DNA from: Pantoea sp. Ap-967
GTDB lineage: Bacteria > Pseudomonadota > Gammaproteobacteria > Pseudomonadales > Pseudomonadaceae
Length of the DNA: 64,000 nucleotides
Direction of reading: 5' to 3'
NCBI RefSeq assembly: GCF_011752565.1
Contig: NZ_VWXK01000027.1
Coordinates: forward strand, 1-64,000
Position numbers and translations under genes: made by a program. Of this stretch, positions 33,101 through 41,429 are shown piece after piece. Under the pieces are notes generated by a model, which searched no databases, was not told the origin of the DNA, and was given only the letters and a program-made list of their open reading frames with translations. How positions within the stretch are numbered: the first letter of the stretch is position 1; the number at the start of each line of letters is the position of its first letter.

Positions 33101-35025
33101 GCAGCGCCGCGTTGACCGACAGCGCCGCCGGGCAGGTGCAGGCCGACAGCGCACCTGCCGAGGCGCCGGCGGTAGCGCCGGAGCGGGCGCCCGGCGACAT
33201 GGTCAAGGTCGACGCCGAACTGCTCGACGACCTGGGCAACCTGGCCGGTGAGCACTCGGTGATTCGCGGGCGCATCGAACAGCAGGTCAACGATGCCCAG
33301 TTCGCCCTCAACGAGATGGAAACCACCCTGGAGCGCATGCGCGACCAGCTGCTGCGCCTGGACATCGAAACCCAGGGCCGGATCAGCAGCCGCCAAGCCT
33401 TCGAGGGCGATGCCTACGAAGACTTCGACCCGCTGGAAATGGACCGCCACTCCCAGCTGCAGCAGCTGTCGCGGGCGCTGTTCGAGTCGGCTTCCGACCT
33501 GCTCGACCTGAAGGAAACACTGGCCCAGCGCGCCCAGGAGGCCTACAGCCTGTTGCAGCAGCAGGCGCGGGTGAACAGCCAGTTGCAGGAAGGCTTGACC
33601 GCGACCTTGATGGTGCCCTTCGAGCGCCTGGTGCCGCGCCTGCAGCGGGTGGTGCGCCAGGTGGCCAGCGAGCTGGGCAAGCAGGTTGAACTGGTGGTGG
33701 GCAATGCCGAGGGCGAGCTGGACCGCAGCGTGCTCGAACGCATGGTCGCGCCGCTGGAGCACATGCTGCGCAACGCCGTCGACCATGGCCTGGAAGCGCG
33801 TGAGGCGCGCCTGGCGGCTGGCAAGCCGGAGCAGGGCACCATCCACCTGAATCTGCTGCACGAGGGCGCCGACATCGTCATCGAGATGACCGACGATGGC
33901 GCGGGGGTGCCCCTGGAAGCGGTGCGGCGCAAGGCAATCAAACGTGGCCTGCTGGACCCGCAGGCGCAGCTGAGCGACCACGAGATCCTGCAGTTCATCC
34001 TGCGCCCGGGCTTTTCCACGGCAGAGAAGATCACCCAGATTTCCGGGCGTGGCCTGGGCATGGACGTGGTGCACGAAGAGGTCAAGCAACTGGGCGGCTC
34101 GATGACCATCGAGTCGGCCCCGGGCAAGGGCGCCCGTTTCCTGATCCGCCTGCCGTTCACCGTGTCGATCAACCGCGCCTTGATGGTGCATGTGGGCGAG
34201 GAGCAGTACGCCATCCCACTCAACACCATCGAAGGCATCGTCCGCGTGCCGCCGGCGGAACTGGCGGCCTGCTACCAGCTCGACGTGCCGCGCTACGTGT
34301 ATGCCGGGCATGAATACGAATTGCGCTACCTGGGCGAGCTGCTGCAGGGGGTGCCACGGCCGGTGCTGCTGGGGCAGAGCGTGCCGCTGCCGGTGTTGCT
34401 GGTGCATTCCCAGGAGCAGTCGTTCGCCATCCAGGCCGACAGCCTGTCGCCCAGCCGCGAGATCGTGGTCAAGAGCCTTGGGCCGCAGTTCGCCGCGGTG
34501 GCCGGGCTGTCCGGCGCGACGTTGCTCGGCGATGGCCGGGTGGTGCTGATTCTCGACCTGCTGGGCCAGCTGCGCGGCCAGCAACGGCGCCTGGCGCGCC
34601 TGCCGGGTGGCAGTGGCGTGCAGCAAACGCTGTTCGGCCCGGCGCCGCGGCGGGCCTTGCTGGTGATGGTGGTGGACGATTCGGTGACCGTGCGCAAGGT
34701 CACCAGCCGCCTGCTCGAACGCCACGGCATGAGCGTGCTGACCGCCAAGGACGGGGTCGACGCCATGGCCCTGCTGGAAGAACACCGGCCCGATGTGTTG
34801 TTGCTGGACATCGAAATGCCGCGCATGGACGGCTTCGAAGTGGCCACCCGCATTCGCCGCGACGAGCGCCTGAAGGACTTGCCGATCATCATGATTACCT
34901 CGCGCACCGGGCAGAAGCACCGCGACCGGGCCATGGCCATTGGCGTCAACGACTACCTGGGCAAGCCCTATCAGGAGTCGGTGCTGCTGCAGAGCATCGC
35001 CCACTGGAGCCACAGCCATGCTTGA
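30136..35025 (+). CDS. chpA: Pil-Chp hybrid histidine kinase ChpA (PilL)
   Basis: A 1629-residue CheA-type kinase. Three canonical Hpt domains carry HTLKG at H481, H615 and H912. Further N-terminal and mid-protein Hpt-like blocks are degenerate (no HTLKG), for example around LTSLGHAAHL. The kinase core follows (NAVDHGLEAREARLAAG near 1211, then GRGLGMDVV), then a CheW-like domain, and a C-terminal receiver with phosphoacceptor D1558 (LLLDIEMPRMDG). P. aeruginosa ChpA is much longer, so this is a reduced version. It overlaps chpC by 8 bp. Confidence 0.95.
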   Translation: MAAAVTPERHDTVALAWTRAAILDCLGQARQALERFAGETGDPSILAFVVDNLHQVHGCLRMLELSGATRLAEELELLARALADGQVSPRGDCLGPLFRGLEQLPSYLERLRGARHDLPLVMLPLLNQLRACRGVEPLAQASLISGAAQRFAGDDDLANLDLSLGNWREQLQAGPGRDALRSVITALCDDLVRIKERLDQFVRGDRQHNEELDALLAPLRHVADTLAVLGFQQPRRVIIDQVLALQALAQGERAVDDAVLMDVAGALLYVEATLNGMVLPLEEGGAGSLPGSDLAEIRQLVLNESLNVLQQAKDLIGDCLESGWPRQRLQPLPGLLQQVRGALAMLMLPAAAEVFGGCAGYVLGWLQHLDVEPPAQDLTHLAEALSAAECYLQWRVADPLADAQPFLDMARASLTALGVACTHAGPQGGCEPGSDGIDDELREVFLEEAGELLPEIERHWLRWRADNRLNDALVHVRRDLHTLKGSGRMVHAEAVAELAWGGEHLLNRVLEGRIALSPEGVVALQRVFVHLPDLLADFAAGQLPQLSEIEQLAAHLHALAENDSPAPAEIDGLDPQLLDIFRNEAQGHLASLATFLQAAGGQDCEVNDALQRALHTLKGSAAMAGVMPIAELATAFDRLVREYRSHQLPLQAPELQWLQAAHGLFRQGLAQLGSSPLAAIPGAVQLIELVGEAVDLRLASLHAEPHAGRRGKRDPQLIASFLAQAMDILLDAESLLSRWQQQPAQREPLDTLLDALTSLGHAAHLADLWQMDAVCEALLDLCGAVEEGSLGASARFFTAVQQTLDALLDMLDEVAAGQEITPRPDCVDALRHLLDGALAPDATGLVSRDAVTPLDGLPEPAEEAESPGDKELLEVFLEESSDIVESAAAALARWQADPRSSVEVENLLRDLHTLKGGARMVEIAAIGDLAHELEFLYELLAAGRLPPSAALFALLQNCHDRLAHMLDAVRLGQPLHAATALIDYIRNFSSAALTDSAAGQVQADSAPAEAPAVAPERAPGDMVKVDAELLDDLGNLAGEHSVIRGRIEQQVNDAQFALNEMETTLERMRDQLLRLDIETQGRISSRQAFEGDAYEDFDPLEMDRHSQLQQLSRALFESASDLLDLKETLAQRAQEAYSLLQQQARVNSQLQEGLTATLMVPFERLVPRLQRVVRQVASELGKQVELVVGNAEGELDRSVLERMVAPLEHMLRNAVDHGLEAREARLAAGKPEQGTIHLNLLHEGADIVIEMTDDGAGVPLEAVRRKAIKRGLLDPQAQLSDHEILQFILRPGFSTAEKITQISGRGLGMDVVHEEVKQLGGSMTIESAPGKGARFLIRLPFTVSINRALMVHVGEEQYAIPLNTIEGIVRVPPAELAACYQLDVPRYVYAGHEYELRYLGELLQGVPRPVLLGQSVPLPVLLVHSQEQSFAIQADSLSPSREIVVKSLGPQFAAVAGLSGATLLGDGRVVLILDLLGQLRGQQRRLARLPGGSGVQQTLFGPAPRRALLVMVVDDSVTVRKVTSRLLERHGMSVLTAKDGVDAMALLEEHRPDVLLLDIEMPRMDGFEVATRIRRDERLKDLPIIMITSRTGQKHRDRAMAIGVNDYLGKPYQESVLLQSIAHWSHSHA

Positions 35026-35491
35026 ACTGATTGCCGGGCAGCGCAGCAGCCTCACGGGGTTGCTGCTGCCCCTGGGTGACCGCACCCTGGTGTTGCCCAA
35101 TGTGGCGGTGGCCGAACTGATTGGCCAGCGCAACCTGGTGTGCCAGCGCGGCGAGCCGGGCTGGCACCTGGGCTGGATCGACTGGCGCCAGCAGCACCTG
35201 CCGCTGATTGGTTTCGAGGCCGCCTGTGGCGGCGAGACGCCGTGTGGCGAGCGGGCGCGCATCGTGGTGCTCAATGCCCTGGGCGATACCGGGCTGCGCT
35301 ACCTGGCGGTGCTGCTGCAGGACATACCGCGCTCGTGCAAGCTCGACAGCCAGCTCAACTACGTGGATGTGGCGCTGGGCAGCCTGGAGCTGGCGGCGGT
35401 GCAGGTGGGCGAGCAGGTGGCACGGGTGCCGGATCTGGCGGGGCTTGAACGGTTGGTGCGTGACGCGCAATTGCAATCTGCGCTTGGGTAG
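35018..35491 (+). CDS. chpC: CheW-like adaptor ChpC
   Basis: A 157-residue CheW-family protein. The start at 35018 overlaps the chpA stop and removes an improbable Cys-rich leader. It aligns with the second adaptor of the Pil-Chp system in P. aeruginosa, where chpC follows chpA and chpB. chpB is absent here, so chpC directly follows chpA. Confidence 0.85.
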   Translation: MLELIAGQRSSLTGLLLPLGDRTLVLPNVAVAELIGQRNLVCQRGEPGWHLGWIDWRQQHLPLIGFEAACGGETPCGERARIVVLNALGDTGLRYLAVLLQDIPRSCKLDSQLNYVDVALGSLELAAVQVGEQVARVPDLAGLERLVRDAQLQSALG

Positions 35492-35512
35492 GATGTTTGG
35501 GTTGAGGGCCTC

Positions 35513-35537
35513 TTCGCGGGGCAAGCCCGCTCCTACA
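35513..35537. repeat. Single REP after chpC
   Basis: One REP copy (TTCGCGGGGCAAGCCCGC...) of the common GGAGCGGGCTTGCCCCGC type, in the 80-bp gap between chpC and the hemolysin III gene. Confidence 0.85.
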
Positions 35538-35571
35538 GGAACCCAGCCCGGATCAGGAGGTCTGTGTCTGC

Positions 35572-36189
35572 ATGTATTACGGTGAACGCTTCAACGCCTG
35601 GACCCACCTTGTCGGTGCCGTCCTGGCCTGTATCGGTGCCATCTGGCTGATCGTGGTCGCGGGCCTGCAGGGCGACCCGTGGAAAATCGTCAGTTTCTCC
35701 ATCTACGGCAGCACCTTGCTGCTGCTCTACAGCATCTCCACCCTCTACCACAGCACCCGTGGCCGGGCGAAGGTGATCATGCGCAAGCTCGACCACCTGT
35801 CGATCTACTTGCTGATCGCCGGCAGCTACACCCCGTTCTGCCTGGTGAGCCTGCGCGGCCCCTGGGGTTGGAGCCTGTTTGGCGTGGTCTGGGGCCTGGC
35901 GGTGATCGGCATGCTGCAGGAAATCAAACCGCGCTCCGAGGCACGCATCCTGTCGATCATCATTTACGCGGTGATGGGCTGGGTGGTGCTGGTGGCGGTC
36001 AAACCGTTGCTCAATACCCTGGGCAGCGCCGGTTTCGCCTGGCTAGCGGCCGGCGGCGTGTTCTACACCGTCGGCATCATCTTCTTCGCCCTCGACAGCC
36101 GCTTGCGCCATGCCCACGGGATCTGGCACCTGTTCGTGATCGTCGGCAGCCTGCTGCACTTCGTGGCGGTATCGTTCTACGTGCGTTAG
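35572..36189 (+). CDS. Hemolysin III family membrane protein (YqfA/TrhA)
   Basis: A 205-residue seven-helix membrane protein of the hemolysin III / PAQR-related family. The family His and Ser residues are seen in AWTHLVGAVLA, STLYHSTRGRA and HGIWHLFVIVGSLLHF. The E. coli relative is tied to membrane-energy balance. Haemolytic activity is not implied. AGGAGG lies upstream of the ATG at 35572. Confidence 0.92.
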   Translation: MYYGERFNAWTHLVGAVLACIGAIWLIVVAGLQGDPWKIVSFSIYGSTLLLLYSISTLYHSTRGRAKVIMRKLDHLSIYLLIAGSYTPFCLVSLRGPWGWSLFGVVWGLAVIGMLQEIKPRSEARILSIIIYAVMGWVVLVAVKPLLNTLGSAGFAWLAAGGVFYTVGIIFFALDSRLRHAHGIWHLFVIVGSLLHFVAVSFYVR

Positions 36190-36194
36190 CCGCG

Positions 36195-36917
36195 TCAGGA
36201 AAAATCGCCCCACAGCTGCTGGGCCACCGACAGTGCCACCACGGGGGCGGTTTCGGTGCGCAGCACGCGCGGGCCGAGGCGGGCGGCGTGGAAGCCGGCG
36301 GCCTTGGCCTGGTCCACTTCGGCATCGCTCAGGCCGCCTTCGGGGCCAATCAGGAAGGCCAGTTTCGCGGGCTTTTGGTGGCTGGTCAGCGGCTCGGCCA
36401 CCGGGTGCAGCACCAGCTTGAGGTCAGCCTCGGTGGCCTTGAGCCATTCGGCCAGGGTTAGCGGCGGGTGAATCACCGGCAGGGTCGAGCGGCCGCATTG
36501 TTCGCAGGCGCTGATCGCCACCTGGCGCCAGTGGGCCAGGCGCTTGTCGGCACGTTCGTCCTTCAGGCGCACTTCGCAGCGTTCGCTGACGATCGGGGTG
36601 ATGGCGTTGGCGCCCAGCTCGGTGGCCTTCTGGATCGCCCAGTCCATGCGCTCGCCACGGGACAGGCCCTGGCCGAGGTGCACGTGCAGGGGCGAGTCGG
36701 CCTGGCCAGGCAGGGCCTGGTCGAGGCTTACACGCACGGTCTTCTTGCCGACTTCGAGCAACTGGCCGAGAAATTCCTGGCCGCTGCCGTCGAACAGTTG
36801 CACGGCGTCGCCGGGGGCCATGCGCAGCACGCGGCCAATGTAATGGGCCTGGGCTTCAGGCAGGTCGTGCTCGCCAAGGCTCAAGGGGGCGTCGATGAAG
36901 AAGCGGGACAGTCTCAT
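36195..36917 (-). CDS. rsmE: 16S rRNA (uracil-1498-N3) methyltransferase RsmE, paralog 2
   Basis: A 240-residue SPOUT methyltransferase. The N-terminal PUA-like RNA-binding region and the C-terminal knot motifs LIGPEGGLSDAEV and LGPRVLRTETAPV match the E. coli RsmE closely. It is thus the better candidate for the housekeeping enzyme of the two copies in the window. It is encoded alone between the hemolysin III gene and a REP pair. Confidence 0.93.
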   Translation of the reverse strand: MRLSRFFIDAPLSLGEHDLPEAQAHYIGRVLRMAPGDAVQLFDGSGQEFLGQLLEVGKKTVRVSLDQALPGQADSPLHVHLGQGLSRGERMDWAIQKATELGANAITPIVSERCEVRLKDERADKRLAHWRQVAISACEQCGRSTLPVIHPPLTLAEWLKATEADLKLVLHPVAEPLTSHQKPAKLAFLIGPEGGLSDAEVDQAKAAGFHAARLGPRVLRTETAPVVALSVAQQLWGDFS

Positions 36918-36952
36918 GGTTCAACTCGAAATAAGGTGTGGGCACAGCCCCT

Positions 36953-37049
36953 GGTAGGAGCGACCGAAGGTCGCGAAAGGGCCACATGGCTAAGTAGAGG
37001 TGCCAGGGGGCTGCCTTGCAGCCCATCGCGACCTTCGGTCGCTCCTACC
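36953..37049. repeat. REP pair between rsmE and bioA
   Basis: Inverted 24-bp REP copies of the GTAGGAGCGACC type at 36953-36976 and 37026-37049, both with the CGAAGG variant loop. Confidence 0.88.
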
Positions 37050-37073
37050 GGGGACTGGCATGTCGCTTGGGGC

Positions 37074-38480
37074 TTAGCCCGGGTCGCGGAAGTCGGGGTG
37101 GAAATTGGCGGGCACGGCCACGCTGACGCTGTCGCGGGTGGCGATGTCGATGCCTTCGCTGGCCACCTCGGCGAGGAAGTCGATCTGCTCCGGGGTAATC
37201 ACGTACGGCGGCAGGAAGTACACCACGCTGCCCAGTGGGCGCAGCAGGGCGCCGCGGGTCAGGGCGTGCTCGAACACCTTCAGGCCACGCCGCTCCTGCC
37301 AGGGGTAGGCGGCCTTGGTGGCCTTGTCCTGGACCATCTCGATGGCCAGGGCCATGCCGGTCTGGCGAATTTCGGCAACATGGGCGTGCTCTGCCAGGTG
37401 CGCGGTGGCGCTGGCCATGCGCGTGGCCAGGGCCTTGTTGGCCTCGATCACGTTGTCCTGCTCGAAGATGTCCAAAGTCGCCAGGGCAGCGGCGCAGGCC
37501 AGCGGGTTGCCGGTGTAGCTGTGCGAGTGAAGGAACGCGCGCAGGGTTGGGTAGTCGTCGTAGAACGCCTGGTAGACCTTGTCGGTGGTCAGGCAGGCGG
37601 CCAGCGGCAGGTAACCGCCGGTCAAGGCCTTGGACAGGCACAGGAAGTCCGGGCGGATGCCGGCCTGCTCGCAAGCGAACATCGTGCCGGTGCGGCCGAA
37701 GCCCACGGCGATTTCGTCGTGAATCAGGTGCACGTCGTAGCGGTCGCACGCTTCGCGCAGCAGCTTGAGGTACACCGGGTGGTACATGCGCATGCCGCCG
37801 GCACCTTGAATCAGCGGCTCGATGATCACCGCCGAAAGGCTTTCATGGTGCTCGGCCAGGGTCTGCTCCATGGCCGCGAACATGTTTCGCGAGTGTTCTT
37901 CCCAGCCCATGCCCTCGGGGCGCAGGTAGCAGTCTGGGCTGGGCACCTTGAGGGTGTCGAGCAGCAAGGCCTTGTAGGTTTCGGTGAACAGTGGCACGTC
38001 GCCCACCGACATCGCGGCGATGGTTTCGCCGTGGTAGCTGTTGGTCAGGGTGACGAAGCGCTTTTTCGCCGGTTTGCCGATGTTCTGCCAGTAGTGGAAG
38101 CTCATCTTCAGCGCCACTTCGATGCACGACGAGCCGTTGTCGGCGTAGAACACCCGGTCCAGCCCCGCCGGCGTCATGGCCACCAGACGCTCCGACAGCT
38201 CGATGACCGGCTGGTGGCTGAAACCTGCCAGGATCACGTGTTCCAGCTGGTCGACCTGGTCCTTGATGCGCTGGTTGATGCGTGGGTTGGCATGGCCGAA
38301 CACGTTGACCCACCAGCTGCTCACCGCATCCAGGTAACGCTTGCCGTCGAAGTCCTCGAGCCACACGCCTTCGCCCCGGCGAATCGGGATCAGCGGCAGC
38401 TGCTCGTGGTCTTTCATCTGGGTGCAGGGGTGCCACAGGACCTTCAGGTCGCGTTGCATCCACTGATCGTTGAGGCCCAT
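37074..38480 (-). CDS. bioA: Adenosylmethionine-8-amino-7-oxononanoate aminotransferase
   Basis: A 468-residue PLP-dependent class III aminotransferase of biotin synthesis, using S-adenosylmethionine as amino donor. The SSWWVNVFGHANP motif, the DEIAVGFGRTG motif and the PLP Lys in LCLSKALTGGYLP are all visible. The ATG at 38480 is used. It is transcribed alone, away from the usual bio operon, and divergent from the amine-oxidase gene. Confidence 0.96.
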   Translation of the reverse strand: MGLNDQWMQRDLKVLWHPCTQMKDHEQLPLIPIRRGEGVWLEDFDGKRYLDAVSSWWVNVFGHANPRINQRIKDQVDQLEHVILAGFSHQPVIELSERLVAMTPAGLDRVFYADNGSSCIEVALKMSFHYWQNIGKPAKKRFVTLTNSYHGETIAAMSVGDVPLFTETYKALLLDTLKVPSPDCYLRPEGMGWEEHSRNMFAAMEQTLAEHHESLSAVIIEPLIQGAGGMRMYHPVYLKLLREACDRYDVHLIHDEIAVGFGRTGTMFACEQAGIRPDFLCLSKALTGGYLPLAACLTTDKVYQAFYDDYPTLRAFLHSHSYTGNPLACAAALATLDIFEQDNVIEANKALATRMASATAHLAEHAHVAEIRQTGMALAIEMVQDKATKAAYPWQERRGLKVFEHALTRGALLRPLGSVVYFLPPYVITPEQIDFLAEVASEGIDIATRDSVSVAVPANFHPDFRDPG

Positions 38481-38758
38481 GGGCACTTCTCCTGGCGTTG
38501 CGGCGTGGTTCGAACCTGTAAGCCTAAGCAAAGCCAGGGGGCAGGACAACCGTTGCCGGCCAAAGGCGGCCAAGGTGCGCGGCGCCGTCGCTGCACTGCT
38601 GGCCGAAACCTGTGGCAAAAATAAAATTTCCTGTTGCCTGAGGCACTTGATATCGCCGTGCTGGCAGGCCCTCAATAGCTGACGTATTCTTAGCGCATCG
38701 CTCTCGGGGCATTCCTGCCTCTTCTCATTCCTGTAATTTCAACTCGGAGTTCGCCGAC

Positions 38759-40561
38759 ATGGCTGCTGCTTGGGTGCGCCTGTGCGCGTTGGTATTGATC
38801 GGTGTGTCCAGCGCGGGGGCACTGGCGAAGGACAAGACACCCACGGCGATCGTGGTGGGTGGCGGCCTGGCAGGCCTGACCGCCGCCTACGAGCTGCAGA
38901 ACAAGGGCTGGCAGGTGACCTTGCTGGAAGCCAAGGCGGGCATGGGCGGGCGTTCGGGCCTGGCCACCAGCGAGTGGATCGGCAACGGCAAGGCCCAGCC
39001 GGTGCTCAACCAGTACCTGGAGCGCTTCAAGCTCGATACCCTGCCAGCACCGGAATTCGTGCGTACCCCCGGTTACCTGATCGACGGAGAATACTTCAGC
39101 GCCACGGACCTTGCCACCAAGCAGCCGGCCACCGCCGAAGCCCTCAAGCGCTACGAGAAAACCCTCGACGACCTGGCCCGCTCGATCGACGACCCGCTCA
39201 ACCCGCAGGCCACCAGCACCCTGTTCGCCCTTGACCAGATGAACGTGTCCACCTGGCTCGACAAGCTGCAACTGCCGGCCACTGCGCGTCAGTTGGTCAA
39301 CCAGCAGATTCGTACCCGCTACGATGAACCGTCGCGCCTGTCGCTGCTGTATTTCGCCCAGCAGAACCGCGTTTACCGTGGCGTCAGCGACCGCGACCTG
39401 CGCGCCGCGCGCCTGCCTGGCGGCAGCCCGGTACTGGCCCAGGCCTTCGTCAAGCAGCTCAAGACCATCAAGACCAGCTCGCCGGTGACCGCCATCGTCC
39501 AGGACAAGGACGGCGTCACGGTCAAGGTCGGTAGCGTCGGCTACCAGGCCGATTACCTGGTCATGGCCGTGCCGCTGCGCGCCCTGGCCAAGATCCAGAT
39601 CACCCCGGGCCTGGACGCCCAGCACCTGGCGGCGCTCAAGAGCACCAACTACGGCTGGCGCGACCAGCTGATGCTCAAGTTCAAGCAGCCGGTATGGGAA
39701 AGCCGTGCGCGCATGTCGGGTGAAATCTTCAGCAACACAGGCCTTGGCATGCTGTGGATCGAGCCAGCGCTCAAGGGCGGCGCGAACGTGGTGATCAACC
39801 TCTCCGGTGACAACGCCCGCCTGCTGCAGGCGTTTGGCGACAAGCAGATGGTCGACCAGGTGCTGATCCGCCTGCATGCGTTCTACCCGCAGGCCCGGGG
39901 TGCGTTCACCGGTTACGAGGTCAAGCGCTACAGCGTCGATGCCGGCACCGGTGGCGCCTACCTGGCCTACGGCCCAGGGCAGATCAGCAAGTACTGGCGC
40001 CTGTGGGAGCGCCCGGTGCAGCGTATCGCCTTTGCCGGCGAGCACACCGACGCGCTGTACCCAGGCACCCTCGAAGGCGCCCTGCGCAGTGGCCAGCGTG
40101 CCGCCGGCCAAGTGCAGGACCTGCTGGCCGGCAAGTCGTTCGACCCGGCCAAAGCCGCGGCAGTGGCCGCAGCGGCAACCGCAACCGCGGGCGCAGTGGC
40201 TGCCAAGCAGGAAAAACCGGGGTTCTTCTCGCGCCTGTTCGGCGGGGCAGACAAGCCTGAAGTGAAGGCAGAACCGGTGGCCAAGGCGGTAGAAGCAGCG
40301 CCAGCGCCTGCGCCGGCACCTGCTGCAGCCCCTGCACCTGCTGCAGCCCCTGCACCGGTTGCACCGGAAGCGGTGGCCAAGGAAGAACCGGCCAAGCCTG
40401 CCGCAACCAAGGCGGCACCGGCCAAGCACGCCCCGGCGCACAAGCCGGCGGCCAAACCCGCAGCCAAACAGGCGCACAAGGCAGTCGAGCCGAAGAAGGC
40501 GACGGTCAAGTCTGCGCCGGCCAAGAAGCCTGCCAGCGATTCCCAGGCCAAGGCAGGCTGA
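38759..40561 (+). CDS. Exported flavin-containing amine oxidase with Lys/Ala/Pro tail
   Basis: A 600-residue protein with three parts. Residues 1-23 are a signal peptide (LCALVLIGVSSAGALA). Residues 30-455 form an FAD-dependent amine-oxidase domain, with the dinucleotide motif VVGGGLAGL at 32-40, E57, GGRSG at 63-67, and the C-terminal IAFAGEHTDALYPGTLEGAL. Residues about 460-600 are a low-complexity tail rich in Ala, Lys and Pro (AAKPAAKQ-type units) like that of PhaF or AlgP. The substrate is not evident. A link to amine oxidation is from the family, not shown here. Confidence 0.9.
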   Translation: MAAAWVRLCALVLIGVSSAGALAKDKTPTAIVVGGGLAGLTAAYELQNKGWQVTLLEAKAGMGGRSGLATSEWIGNGKAQPVLNQYLERFKLDTLPAPEFVRTPGYLIDGEYFSATDLATKQPATAEALKRYEKTLDDLARSIDDPLNPQATSTLFALDQMNVSTWLDKLQLPATARQLVNQQIRTRYDEPSRLSLLYFAQQNRVYRGVSDRDLRAARLPGGSPVLAQAFVKQLKTIKTSSPVTAIVQDKDGVTVKVGSVGYQADYLVMAVPLRALAKIQITPGLDAQHLAALKSTNYGWRDQLMLKFKQPVWESRARMSGEIFSNTGLGMLWIEPALKGGANVVINLSGDNARLLQAFGDKQMVDQVLIRLHAFYPQARGAFTGYEVKRYSVDAGTGGAYLAYGPGQISKYWRLWERPVQRIAFAGEHTDALYPGTLEGALRSGQRAAGQVQDLLAGKSFDPAKAAAVAAAATATAGAVAAKQEKPGFFSRLFGGADKPEVKAEPVAKAVEAAPAPAPAPAAAPAPAAAPAPVAPEAVAKEEPAKPAATKAAPAKHAPAHKPAAKPAAKQAHKAVEPKKATVKSAPAKKPASDSQAKAG

Positions 40562-40571
40562 GTCCTGCACT

Positions 40572-40680
40572 GGCCCCTTCGCGGGGCAAGTCGGGTCGCC
40601 GCACCGCCGCTCCTACATTCGATACCATTGTCCATGTAGGAGCGGCGGTGCGGCGACCCGACTTGCCCCGCGAAGGGGCC
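40572..40680. repeat. Perfect 47-bp inverted repeat (extended REP)
   Basis: 40572-40618 and 40634-40680 are exact reverse complements across 15 nt. The outer 20 bp on each side resemble the GCGGGGCAAG REP core, and an inner GGCGGTGCGGCGACCCG block extends it. It lies directly after the amine-oxidase stop, where the transcript would fold into a very stable hairpin. Confidence 0.92.
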
Positions 40681-40843
40681 GCACTGGCATCCCCCCACTC
40701 TCCGGCTATCGTTAATGTTTCCTTAATAGCGAACTTGCACACTAATCATCGGATTTCTCGATAATCCAAAGCAATTTTTTAAGCTTTTATTCGATACGTT
40801 AACCGATAGTCTGTGCACAGCTCTCACGGGAAACCACGTCATC

Positions 40844-41395
40844 ATGCAAATGCGCAACTCACCCTCTCGCTATGGCGTGGTCAGCATCGTCCTGCACTGG
40901 GGCGTGGCCCTGGCGGTCTTCGGCCTGTTTGGGCTGGGCCTGTGGATGGTCGGCCTCGACTACTACGACCCTTGGCGCAAGGCCGGCCCCGACCTGCATA
41001 AAAGCATTGGCCTCACCCTGCTGGGCGTGATGCTGCTGAGGGTGCTCTGGCGCTTCGTCAGCCCGCCGCCACCGGCACCGGCCAACCACGGCGCGTTTAC
41101 CCGCCTGGCTGCCAAGCTGGGCCACCTGGCGCTGTACCTGGGGCTGTTCGCGGTGATGATCGCCGGTTACCTGATTTCCACCGCCGACGGCGTTGGCATT
41201 CCGGTGTTCGGCCTGTTCGAAGTGCCGGCCCTGATCAGCAACCTGCCCGACCAGGCAGACCTTGCCGGTGCCATTCACCTGTGGCTGGCCTGGGGCCTGG
41301 TGGTCTTCGCCGTGCTGCACGCCCTGGCTGCGCTGAAACACCATTTCATCGACCGTGACGCGACCCTGACCCGCATGCTGGGCCGCAAAGCTTGA
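40844..41395 (+). CDS. Cytochrome b561
   Basis: A 183-residue four-helix di-haem membrane protein of the bacterial cytochrome b561 family. His ligands are in VLHWGVALAVF, KAGPDLHKSIG, and the late HLWLAWGLVVFAVLHALAALKHH. It is followed by a YceI gene 34 bp downstream, a common pairing; YceI proteins bind isoprenoid quinones, and b561 may exchange electrons with them. That link is from family knowledge. Confidence 0.94.
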   Translation: MQMRNSPSRYGVVSIVLHWGVALAVFGLFGLGLWMVGLDYYDPWRKAGPDLHKSIGLTLLGVMLLRVLWRFVSPPPPAPANHGAFTRLAAKLGHLALYLGLFAVMIAGYLISTADGVGIPVFGLFEVPALISNLPDQADLAGAIHLWLAWGLVVFAVLHALAALKHHFIDRDATLTRMLGRKA

Positions 41396-41429
41396 CTCTC
41401 AACCTCAATTGCATAGGAAGGAACTAAGG

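Noticed and set aside
32986..35274. A 762-residue open frame on the minus strand
   Set aside because: It is opposite the kinase and receiver parts of chpA and has the same His/Gln/Ala-rich composition as other antisense shadows.
35732..36461. Overlapping frames in the hemolysin III/rsmE region
   Set aside because: Composition is that of out-of-frame translation, and both real genes here are conserved families.
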